A stretch of DNA of 64,000 nucleotides. Source: Paracidovorax citrulli (GTDB taxonomy: Bacteria > Pseudomonadota > Gammaproteobacteria > Burkholderiales > Burkholderiaceae_C). Both the position numbers and the translations under genes were made by a program. This document shows positions 1 through 6,745 of this stretch, one piece after another. The notes beneath the pieces are model-generated. The model was given only the letters and a program-made list of their open reading frames with translations, was not told where the DNA came from and did not search any database. The first letter of the stretch is position 1. Every line of letters starts with the position of its first letter. The stretch is from NCBI RefSeq assembly GCF_900100305.1, contig NZ_FNEY01000012.1, positions 1-64,000 of the forward strand. Reading direction: 5' to 3'.

Positions 1-1
1 G

Positions 2-733
2 GTTGCCGAAGGGGTCGGCGCCGGGGACGAAGAGGCGTATGCGGCAGAGCCAACCATGGCTTTGGAGGATGTGGGGCTGGGCGAGGATGCCGTTGACGTC
101 ACCGCGCAGACGACAACCGCAGATGCCGAGGACGCTGCAGCATGCTCGGACGAAGTGCAGGTGCACGCCACCTCGCTGGTGCAGGTTTCCGAAGGCGGCG
201 AGGGAGCGGACGAGCTGCTGATGATCGACCGAGGACTGATTGCGTGGGTGATGAACACCGAGACGGGCGGGGTGAGCTGGTACGACGGCTGGGCATTCAC
301 CGACATGGCCGTTGTGGATGGCAAGGTGTTCGCCGTGGGACCGGAAGGGCTCGCGGTTGTCGGTGGCAGCCTGGACAGCAAGGAAACCATACCTGCGCGG
401 GTGCAGTACGGCTTCACCGACTTCAGCGGGTTTACCGACAGCGGGGCGCCCAAGAACAGCGGCACAGGCAAAAAGCGAGTTGTCGGCCTCTGGTACGGCT
501 ACGCGGCGGACGGGTTGCTCAATGCGACCGTCGAAACCTACGGCCAGGGCTACGGCCCGTTCACCTACGCCATGCAGCCGCGCTCCGCGGCCCAGCCACG
601 CAACAACAGGGTGGTCCCTGGCAGGGGACTGAATTCCCGCTACTGGCGGATCGGCATCGCGAATGTAGGCGGGGCTGGCTTCCGGGTATCGAGCATCGAG
701 GCCGAGGTGGCCGAAAGCAAAAGGAGATTGTGA
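2..733 (+). CDS. Phage structural protein, 5' end outside the window
   Basis: The frame is open from the first bases of the window, so only the last 243 codons are seen; the internal ATG at 56 is probably not the true start. The visible part begins with an acidic, Ala/Glu/Asp-rich stretch and then becomes a beta-rich, glycine-rich domain with several Trp and Tyr residues (WYDGWAF, YGFTDFSGF). That is typical of virion surface or tail proteins, but I do not recognise the family. The stop codon overlaps the ATG of the next gene (TGATG) and that gene's AAGGAG ribosome binding site lies inside this one, so the two are translationally coupled. The function call rests on context, because it sits directly upstream of other virion-type genes. 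Confidence 0.6.
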   Translation, partial: VAEGVGAGDEEAYAAEPTMALEDVGLGEDAVDVTAQTTTADAEDAAACSDEVQVHATSLVQVSEGGEGADELLMIDRGLIAWVMNTETGGVSWYDGWAFTDMAVVDGKVFAVGPEGLAVVGGSLDSKETIPARVQYGFTDFSGFTDSGAPKNSGTGKKRVVGLWYGYAADGLLNATVETYGQGYGPFTYAMQPRSAAQPRNNRVVPGRGLNSRYWRIGIANVGGAGFRVSSIEAEVAESKRRL

Positions 734-2646
734 TGGGAGAAGCAACAGGGGCATTTGCCGAGGCCTACGACGCGGCGAAGCAGATCCGCGACACCGTGCT
801 GGAGCGGCAGGGCAGTGCGATCGAGCGGGCAGTCAAGGCCCAGGACGCGGCCCGGCAGACGATCGAAGAGATGGGCAAGTTCACGCCTGCACTGCTGATG
901 TCCGGCAGCGCTCCGGATGTTCCGGATCTGCAGGCCAGCGTCACCGGCAATCTGGAGCTGCCGGACCTGGGCCGCGACAGCTTCGGCGTCGTGACGCCCG
1001 TGAACCGTTCGGACGTGGTCGTGGGCGCAATCGCCCCGGTGCAGCAGATCGAGGTCGAAGGCTTCAATCCTGGGTTCGCGGCCATCCAGATTCCGGAGGC
1101 ACCGGACTGGCGCGACTACGGGGCCGCGCCGACGGCGCCTGCGATACGGGAGGTGGTGCCGCCAGAGGCGCCTCGGCTGGAGAAACCGCTGCTCCCCTCG
1201 CTGGACAACATCGTGATTCCGCATTTCGATTTCCCGACGCTGCCGGAATTCACAGCCCAGTCGCCCGAGTTCCAGGGCAGCCACGTATCGACCGTGCTCC
1301 AGTGGCGGGAGGTGCCCTACAAGGTCACCATCCTGGAGGAGGAGTTGGCCCAGCTGCGCCGGATGTGGGCTGGCGGCACGGGGCTTCCGCCTGCTGTGGA
1401 AAAAGCCCTCTGGGAGCGCGCCGCATCGCGTGAAGACATCGCCGTGAGCCGGGACATATCGGCCGCCGCAACGGAGTTCTCCTCGCGCGGGTTCACCATG
1501 CCGCCGGGCATGATGGTCAACCGCATCGACGCCATCCGGTCCGAGGCCATGCTGCGCAAGCAGACGCTGGGCCGGGACGTTCTCATCAAGGTCACGGATG
1601 CCCAGATCGAGAATGTGCGGTTCGCCTGCACCCAGGCCATTGCCGCAGAACAGGTGCTGGTGGGGATCTGGTCCGCCGTGGCGGGCCGGGCCTTCGAGGC
1701 CGCCAAGATCCAACTGGACAGCGAGCTGGCGCTGCTGAACGCACAGATCGCCATCTTCAACGCGAAGCAGTCGGCCTATGCAACAGAGGCCACCGTGTTC
1801 CGCGCACGCCTGGACGCCCAGCTTGCACGCATCCAGGTGTACCGCGCCGAGCTGGACGGGGAGCTGGCAAAGGGCCAGGTCAACGAACAGCGAGTGCGCA
1901 CCTACCAGGCCCAGGTGCAGGCGCTGCAGCTGGACCTGGAAATCTACAAGTCGCAGATGCAGGGCGCGCAGCTCGAATCCGAGCAACAGCGCACGCGCGT
2001 GGAAATTTTCAAGGCCGAGGTGCAGGCGCACGCCGAGCTGCTGCAGGCCGACAAGGTGCGGTTCGACGCCTACGAAAGCCGCGTCAAGGGCGAGACCGCG
2101 AAGGCCTCCCTCATCGACGCCCAGGCGCGCGCCTACAGCGCGTATGTCTCCGGCCAAGCCGCGAAGGCCGACATCAGCATCAAGAACCAGGCGGCCGAGA
2201 TTTCGCAGGCGCAGCTGCGCGTGCAGGCCTTCGTGGCGAACCTTGACAAGGACAAAACGCTCATCCAGCAGCAGAGCGCCGCGATCCAGGCCAATGCCGA
2301 GGCGCACCGTGCCAACACGGCGCGGTACACAGCCAAGGTAGGCGCCGAGAGCGCCGCGATTGGCCTGCAACTGCAGGCCCAGGAGGCCAACATGCGCACC
2401 TCGATCGCAGCCTACGAGGTGGAAATCCGGAAGTACGTCGCGGACATGGAACAGATGATCCGTGTGGCGTCGATCCAGCTCGAAGCCCTGAAGTCCGCAA
2501 GCCAGGCCGCCTCCACGTTGGCGGCCGGCGCGATGGCTGGTATCTCTCTCGGCTCCAGCGTGAGCGGCGGATCGGGTGTCAGTGCGTCCGCAAACTACTC
2601 GGAGTCGATGCAGATTCCAACACCCGGTTCAACGACCAATGGGTGA
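733..2646 (+). CDS. Long coiled-coil phage structural protein
   Basis: 637 aa. The start at 733 is chosen because an AAGGAG sequence sits 7 nt upstream and the ATG overlaps the previous stop. The N-terminal ~200 residues are Pro-rich beta-type sequence. From about residue 260 to 610 the protein is almost continuous alpha-helix rich in Ala, Gln, Glu and Lys with heptad-like spacing, so a very long coiled coil is expected. The C-terminal 30 residues are Gly/Ser-rich and low complexity. Coiled coils of this length in a virion operon suggest a tail, tail-fibre-attachment or internal virion protein; nothing in the sequence decides which. The ATG of a possible small gene overlaps its stop codon. 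Confidence 0.65.
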   Translation: MGEATGAFAEAYDAAKQIRDTVLERQGSAIERAVKAQDAARQTIEEMGKFTPALLMSGSAPDVPDLQASVTGNLELPDLGRDSFGVVTPVNRSDVVVGAIAPVQQIEVEGFNPGFAAIQIPEAPDWRDYGAAPTAPAIREVVPPEAPRLEKPLLPSLDNIVIPHFDFPTLPEFTAQSPEFQGSHVSTVLQWREVPYKVTILEEELAQLRRMWAGGTGLPPAVEKALWERAASREDIAVSRDISAAATEFSSRGFTMPPGMMVNRIDAIRSEAMLRKQTLGRDVLIKVTDAQIENVRFACTQAIAAEQVLVGIWSAVAGRAFEAAKIQLDSELALLNAQIAIFNAKQSAYATEATVFRARLDAQLARIQVYRAELDGELAKGQVNEQRVRTYQAQVQALQLDLEIYKSQMQGAQLESEQQRTRVEIFKAEVQAHAELLQADKVRFDAYESRVKGETAKASLIDAQARAYSAYVSGQAAKADISIKNQAAEISQAQLRVQAFVANLDKDKTLIQQQSAAIQANAEAHRANTARYTAKVGAESAAIGLQLQAQEANMRTSIAAYEVEIRKYVADMEQMIRVASIQLEALKSASQAASTLAAGAMAGISLGSSVSGGSGVSASANYSESMQIPTPGSTTNG

Positions 2647-2788
2647 CGGGCAGTGCGCCGCCCAGCTCGCGGCCGACGCAATGCCGGCTATCCACGTGTC
2701 GGCCGGAATTCCTGGGCAAGGTAGCCAGGGAGAAACCTGGAACACCACCAAAACGACCGACAACTACAACTACGGTGCCAGCGGTTGA
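2639..2788 (+). CDS. Possible small phage protein overlapping the upstream stop
   Basis: A 49-codon frame starts with an ATG that overlaps the stop of the coiled-coil gene (ATGGGTGA arrangement). Its third codon positions are mostly G or C, as in the neighbouring real genes. It ends in a polar Asn/Thr/Tyr-rich tail (WNTTKTTDNYNYG). A second frame (2643-2846) also runs through this stretch and ends at the TAG inside the GTATAGGG element, but it has poorer codon use. The frame might instead be a displaced C-terminus of the previous protein. I do not recognise a family. Confidence 0.35.
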   Translation: MGDGQCAAQLAADAMPAIHVSAGIPGQGSQGETWNTTKTTDNYNYGASG

Positions 2789-2833
2789 CGGAAAGGTGTG
2801 GACCACCCTGCTGAGCTCAGGCAGCCGGCTCAA

Positions 2834-2850
2834 CGCCCGCGTATAGGGCT
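2834..2850 (+). promoter_or_regulatory. Phage promoter-like element, copy 1 (CGTATAGGGCT)
   Basis: First of four copies of a CGCCCCCGTATAGGGTT-like element found only at gene junctions of the prophage. This copy reads CGCCCGCGTATAGGGCTT and overlaps a TAG stop of one upstream frame. It precedes the start of the RGF-repeat gene at 2906 by 65 nt, with a GCCGA/TCGGC hairpin (2869-2882) in between and a normal AGGAGG ribosome binding site. The TATAGGG core resembles the initiation region of promoters read by single-subunit phage RNA polymerases, but no such polymerase lies in this window. The promoter role is inferred. Confidence 0.5.
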
Positions 2851-2905
2851 TTGCAGGCGTGCGGCTGGGCCGAAGAATCGGCACATCTGCATCACAGGAG
2901 GCTCC

Positions 2906-5155
2906 ATGCGAGGCTTTCAACCGGCGGCGCACCGTGCCGCCAAGACCAGTGGATATGCCGGCGGCGGCGTGGTGCGCGGGCCTGGCACCGGCACCTCCGA
3001 CGACGTGCAGGACGCCGTTGCGCCGGGCACCTACATCATGCCGGCCGACAGCACCCAACAGGTGGGGGCTCAGAACCTCGAGACCATGGGCGCGCGCGGC
3101 TTCCAGCCCGGTCGGAAGGTGGCCGTGAACCTGAGCAACGGCGAGTTCAAGCTGCCGCCGGAGCAGGTGCATGCCATCGGCGTGCAGGCGCTGGACCAGA
3201 TGAAGGATGCGACCCACGCGCCGGTGCGCGGCTTTTCCCCGGGAGCACGGCCGCCGGCGCCGCCGGAGCCGCGCTTCTTCTTCGCCAACGGGGGGCTGGT
3301 CAGCGACCCGCTGCAGAGCGCCGCCGCGACGGCAGCCCAGCCGGCTGCCCCAGCGCCTGCAGCCGCCGCAGCGGCGCCCGGGGCACCGATGGGGTGGGCG
3401 GAGCGCAACGCCCAGCGCAGCCTGGAGGTGACGGCCAGCTCCATCATGCCCAGCGCCGACCGCGATGCTGCGCAAAGCAAGCTGGCCAGCATGAGCCAGC
3501 CCGCCAACACGGCGCCCCCCGGCACCGCGCCAACCCCGCTGGGCAGCACCACGCCGGTGAACGCCGCGCCGTCGGCCGTGGGATTTCCCGCGCCGGCCCT
3601 CCAGCGTCAGCCGGGCCAGCCGTCTGCCACCACATACGCGACGCGTCCGAGCTTCGCCGATGGCGGCGTGGTCAAGGACGAGGAGCAGCGCAAGCAAATC
3701 TCCCCCTCCAACATCTACCCGCAGGGCAGCCCGAGCGCGGGCCGTAGCCCCTACGTTGGCGCCGCGGCGGAGGCCGAACCCCAGACGCGGGGTTTCTCGC
3801 CGCGCTCGAGCGGGCAGCCCGAGGCGCGCGCGGCCGGGCCGTCCGAGCTGTACATGCAGGATCGGGCGCAGGAACTGAAAGACCAGGTGAGCTCCGGCAA
3901 CTACGCCCAGGCCGCCGGCACCGCTGCGCGCACCGCGGTGCAGGGGCTGGGCATGTACGGGCTGGAGCTGGCGGACAAGGTTTCCGAGCCGGTCATCGGC
4001 GCGGCACGAGGCTTCGGCTCGGGGCTGTTCGGGACGGCCGACGCCGCGCCCGCTCCCGCGGCTGCCCCCGCTGCTGCAGCTGCTCCCGCAGCAGCGCTGA
4101 CCGCCTCTCCTGCAGCACGCGGCCTCGCGCCGGGCATGGCGGAGGAAAGTCGCCGCAGCGTGATGCAGCAGGCTGGCGCTCAGCCGGCCACTGCGCAAGC
4201 CGCACCAGGCGCGGCCGCCGCGGTGCGCCCAGGCGTTTTCGAGCACGGCCGTGGGCAGTTCAGCGACCAGGCGACGGGCATGAACTTCCCCCGTGGGTTC
4301 ACCGGCCGCCCGACCGCCGCGGCAGACGCTGCTGCAGAAAGCATGGTGCGCGGCTTCGCGCCCGGCATGCGACCCCAGCCGGAGGACTCACCGGTTCGGG
4401 GCTTCCAGCCTGGTGCATTCTCGGCGCCGGTAGCCCGTCACTCGGGCAACGACTGGCAGGCCCGCAACGACCTTCGCAACGCCCAGGTATCGGCCTCCAG
4501 CATCATGAACAACGGCGGCCGGTGGGACCAGCACAAGGGCATGTCGCCAGAGGCAGCCACCGCGGCGGCCATGACCAATGCCGATCTCGCGGCCCGCGCG
4601 GCACAGCCGGGCATGGACACCGAAGCCATGCGCCAGAACGCGGCACTGGCGCGCGAAGAAATGCAGCAGGCCGGTGAGACCCAACGTGCCGGCGCCCGAG
4701 CCGCTGTCGAAGCGCAGCGGACTGGCATTGCGGCGCAGCAGGCCGCCACGCAACGGCGGTCGGTGGACAGCCAAGTGGAGGCCCAGGGCTACGCCAACCG
4801 CATCGCAGCCCAGCAGGAGCAACTGCGCGGCGTGCTGGTCGATCCCACCGCTTCCGAGAGCGCCAAGGCGGAGGCGCAGAAGGCGCTGCGGGCTCTGGCT
4901 GGCCAGGGCCACAACGACTGGCGCGTGCAGGTCACGCCCGCGGTCAAGAACGCCGATGGCTCTACCAGCGAGGGGAGCGTGTTGCGGTACAACCAAGCGA
5001 CAGGGGACGTGCAGCGGGTGGATGTTGCGCAAGGTGCTGCTCATCCTCCATCAGAAGCGCTCGCCGATCCAAAAACCAGGCCGGTCGGTACCGTGTCCAC
5101 GGTCAACGGGAAGAGCGCCGTATGGGATGGCAGGAAGTGGGTGCCCAAGACGTAG
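2906..5155 (+). CDS. RGF-repeat phage protein, tape-measure/internal-virion type
   Basis: 749 aa, starting at 2906 behind an ACAGGAGG ribosome binding site. The N-terminus matches a stretch common in phage tape-measure and related virion proteins: GGGVVRGPGTGTSDD followed by a 'PGTYIMPAD' segment. Short motifs recur along the chain: RGF(Q/S/A)PG about seven times, and (Y/F)A(G/N/D)GG(V/L)V three times, separated by Ala/Pro-rich linkers. Residues ~490-640 are helical, rich in Gln/Ala/Arg and probably coiled coil. The C-terminal ~100 residues form a small folded domain ending WDGRKWVPKT. It is tail-to-tail, 2 nt apart, with a minus-strand gene. A virion or DNA-ejection role is inferred from motifs and context. 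Confidence 0.6.
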   Translation: MRGFQPAAHRAAKTSGYAGGGVVRGPGTGTSDDVQDAVAPGTYIMPADSTQQVGAQNLETMGARGFQPGRKVAVNLSNGEFKLPPEQVHAIGVQALDQMKDATHAPVRGFSPGARPPAPPEPRFFFANGGLVSDPLQSAAATAAQPAAPAPAAAAAAPGAPMGWAERNAQRSLEVTASSIMPSADRDAAQSKLASMSQPANTAPPGTAPTPLGSTTPVNAAPSAVGFPAPALQRQPGQPSATTYATRPSFADGGVVKDEEQRKQISPSNIYPQGSPSAGRSPYVGAAAEAEPQTRGFSPRSSGQPEARAAGPSELYMQDRAQELKDQVSSGNYAQAAGTAARTAVQGLGMYGLELADKVSEPVIGAARGFGSGLFGTADAAPAPAAAPAAAAAPAAALTASPAARGLAPGMAEESRRSVMQQAGAQPATAQAAPGAAAAVRPGVFEHGRGQFSDQATGMNFPRGFTGRPTAAADAAAESMVRGFAPGMRPQPEDSPVRGFQPGAFSAPVARHSGNDWQARNDLRNAQVSASSIMNNGGRWDQHKGMSPEAATAAAMTNADLAARAAQPGMDTEAMRQNAALAREEMQQAGETQRAGARAAVEAQRTGIAAQQAATQRRSVDSQVEAQGYANRIAAQQEQLRGVLVDPTASESAKAEAQKALRALAGQGHNDWRVQVTPAVKNADGSTSEGSVLRYNQATGDVQRVDVAQGAAHPPSEALADPKTRPVGTVSTVNGKSAVWDGRKWVPKT

Positions 5156-5157
5156 CG

Positions 5158-5574
5158 TTACCTGGTCGGAGGAGGGGAAAGTTCGCCTTTCTCCCAGTCC
5201 ACGGCAGGTGGTGCCTCTGTGCCAGGGGCTGACATGCCGCTGGGAGGAACCTCGGGCTTCGGTCGGCCGCCGGTCACAGCGACTGTCGCCACCGTGCCGA
5301 TCAGGATGAAGACCGGGAACGACGCAACTGCAATCTTGGCGAGCACTGCCCACAGCGGATTTCCAAGGTACAGCGCTGCGGCGCGCCACGTCCCAACGTT
5401 CACAAGAACAAGAAACGCAACGAAGAGAAGTACGGCCACGGTGGATATGGGCGCCCCTTGGGGCATCATGGACAGGACAACGCCCCAGATCAGCCCACCC
5501 AGGAACCCATAGCCCCAGTAGGTCTTCGCAAGCCCGGCCCGGCCGGTCCAGATGTTGTTGATGATGTCGCCCAT
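5158..5574 (-). CDS. Small phage membrane protein with WEKG tail motif
   Basis: 138 aa. The start at 5574 is supported by GGGAGG 8 nt upstream on the minus strand. The protein has three or four hydrophobic segments (around YGFLGGLIWGVVLSMM, STVAVLLFVAFLVLVNVG, LAKIAVASFPVFILIGTV) followed by a Pro-rich C-terminus containing DWEKGELSPPP. The same WEKGxLS motif occurs twice in the first 30 residues of the giant PLxRFG protein encoded 1.2 kb away on the other strand. No enzyme motif is visible. It forms, with the toxin-antitoxin pair upstream, a minus-strand block inserted between two plus-strand virion genes, which is the layout of a prophage moron. Function unknown. Confidence 0.6.
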   Translation of the reverse strand: MGDIINNIWTGRAGLAKTYWGYGFLGGLIWGVVLSMMPQGAPISTVAVLLFVAFLVLVNVGTWRAAALYLGNPLWAVLAKIAVASFPVFILIGTVATVAVTGGRPKPEVPPSGMSAPGTEAPPAVDWEKGELSPPPTR

Positions 5575-5790
5575 GGTGTACCTCCCGGCAGGAATGTAGC
5601 AGGGCGTTCCCCTTCGCGGGCGCAGGTGCAGAGGGCACTGCAGGAACTGGCTGGCCAGGGCCGGGACGGCTGGCACAGATGGTAGACCGCCTGCGCTGCC
5701 GTGTCGTTCGCCACGCCCGGAGCCTTGTCCAGGATGCAGGCGACGGGGGGCGGCCAGAAGCAAGACGGTGGCGATGGTCTTCGCGTTCAT
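5575..5790 (-). pseudogene. Frame-broken small secreted or lipoprotein gene
   Basis: The minus-strand ATG at 5790 opens with a signal-peptide-like sequence (MNAKTIATVLLLAAP) and then turns into Arg/Pro-rich nonsense. If one G is removed from the G6 run at 5745-5750 the frame continues as VACILDKAPGVANDTAAQ, which looks like a genuine protein beginning at a lipobox-like cysteine. The gene is therefore either broken by a one-base insertion, affected by a sequencing error in the homopolymer, or subject to slippage. The corrected frame would run on into the membrane-protein gene. I cannot define its true end. Confidence 0.4.
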
Positions 5791-5923
5791 GGGGCCCTCC
5801 TATGCTGGGAGGGTAAGAGGCAGGTGCGGGCACAGCCCCCGTTATCGTGGGGCAATTACCGTTCGGTTATTCGACCATGAAAAAGGCCCGCGCGAAGCGG
5901 GCCTTCTGGGGCAAGGTACGGCA

Positions 5924-6247
5924 TCAGGCCGCCTTTCGCAGCTCCTCAATGCGGCCTTCTGCTTGCGTGGCCTTTTGCTGGTGGTGGTCCAGCACTTCCT
6001 TCAACCCTTCAGGGATGAAGCGCTGCAGGATGTCTCGCATCAGAGGCTGGTACCCGACGCCATGGTGAGCGCCGATCAGCTTGTATGCGTCGATCATTCC
6101 TTTGGGCAGTCGGATCGAGATGGACTGCATGCCCATCGCCTCGTCCAGCGCTGCCATATGCTCCGCACCGGCCACCTCTGCGTGGTCGGCGTCAGCGCCC
6201 AGTTGGCGCTCCTCCCATGCTTCATCAGTGCCTGCGAACTTGTTCAT
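5924..6247 (-). CDS. BrnA/CopG-like antitoxin
   Basis: 107 aa. The central segment ISIRLPKGMIDAYKLIG, followed by HGVGYQPLMRDILQRFI, matches the ribbon-helix-helix antitoxins of the BrnA/CopG type: one beta strand for DNA binding and two helices for dimerisation. The N-terminus carries the EAWEERQLG stretch usual in BrnA relatives, and the C-terminal 30 residues are charged helix. Its ATG overlaps the stop of the toxin gene by 4 nt, so the order is toxin first, antitoxin second, as in brnTA. It is expected to neutralise the toxin and repress the operon through the palindrome upstream of the toxin gene. Confidence 0.75.
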   Translation of the reverse strand: MNKFAGTDEAWEERQLGADADHAEVAGAEHMAALDEAMGMQSISIRLPKGMIDAYKLIGAHHGVGYQPLMRDILQRFIPEGLKEVLDHHQQKATQAEGRIEELRKAA

Positions 6248-6543
6248 TTGACTCTCCGTTTGGTGTGACTCGTGTAAATGCTGATCTCGTTTTGGTTGGG
6301 CTCATAGCACGTCCTCAGATGGATCGTTGAGCCTCTTTGTATATACGCGATCTTGAGTAAGCGGCCCTTGTTGGTATAGCTGAGAAACCACAGCGTCGGA
6401 GGATTGGTCCTATGGTCTTCCCTGTTATCGATGAGCAGCGGGCCATTGATGTTCCTGAAGCACTGCTCTACCTCTTTCCTCTCTACTTGATGCTTGGTCG
6501 CCAATTTGTCAAGTACTCCTCCAGAGATTTCTAAGTTCTTCAT
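6244..6543 (-). CDS. Small toxin of a BrnTA-like pair
   Basis: 99 aa, taking the start at 6543 (MKNLEISGG). The body (VERKEVEQCFRN, DNREDHRTNPPTLWF, TNKGRLLKIAYIQ, RTCYEPNQNEI) matches a small proteobacterial family often labelled 'ADP-ribosyl-(dinitrogen reductase) hydrolase', which I recall as commonly paired with a BrnA/CopG-like antitoxin. That label is historic; the fold and size suggest a RelE/BrnT-like ribonuclease toxin, which is inference. No strong ribosome binding site is visible. Its base composition is less GC-rich than the neighbours, which fits recent acquisition. It is followed by the antitoxin gene with a 4-nt overlap. Confidence 0.65.
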   Translation of the reverse strand: MKNLEISGGVLDKLATKHQVERKEVEQCFRNINGPLLIDNREDHRTNPPTLWFLSYTNKGRLLKIAYIQRGSTIHLRTCYEPNQNEISIYTSHTKRRVK

Positions 6544-6567
6544 GGGATGCAATAGTACCGCTAATTT

Positions 6568-6594
6568 TCGCGCAGTGTATATACACGTCCGCGA
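6568..6594. promoter_or_regulatory. Palindromic operator/promoter of the toxin-antitoxin genes
   Basis: A perfect 12-bp palindrome GTGTATATACAC (6575-6586) sits inside longer arms TCGCG (6568-6572) and CGCGA (6590-6594), about 30 nt upstream of the toxin start. The TATATA centre can serve as a -10 region on the minus strand. A ribbon-helix-helix antitoxin dimer binding here would give the usual autoregulation. The structure is seen; the role is inferred. Confidence 0.6.
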
Positions 6595-6694
6595 AGACAT
6601 TGCAGGAAGTACGACATGTGGCACCTGGGCCTCGTGCCAAGCCTACCAACCTGCTCCCGTTGCAGGAGCACGACATGAGCGGTATCGGCTCTTT

Positions 6695-6710
6695 CGCACC
6701 GTATAGGGTT
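6695..6710 (+). promoter_or_regulatory. Phage promoter-like element, copy 2
   Basis: Reads CGCACCGTATAGGGTT, with GTATAGGG at 6701-6708, exactly 45 nt before the ATG of the giant PLxRFG gene. It shares CCGTATAGGGTTCG with the copy at 18761-18777. The leader downstream has only weak pairing, unlike the other three copies. Role as promoter inferred from recurrence and spacing. Confidence 0.55.
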
Positions 6711-6745
6711 CGGCTCCTGACCTCTGCGGGGGGGACAGTTGAGGG

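Noticed and set aside
2643-2846. A 67-codon frame overlapping the small gene at 2639
   Set aside because: Its codon use is poor in the first two thirds; only its last codons resemble coding sequence. It is mentioned with the small gene rather than listed.
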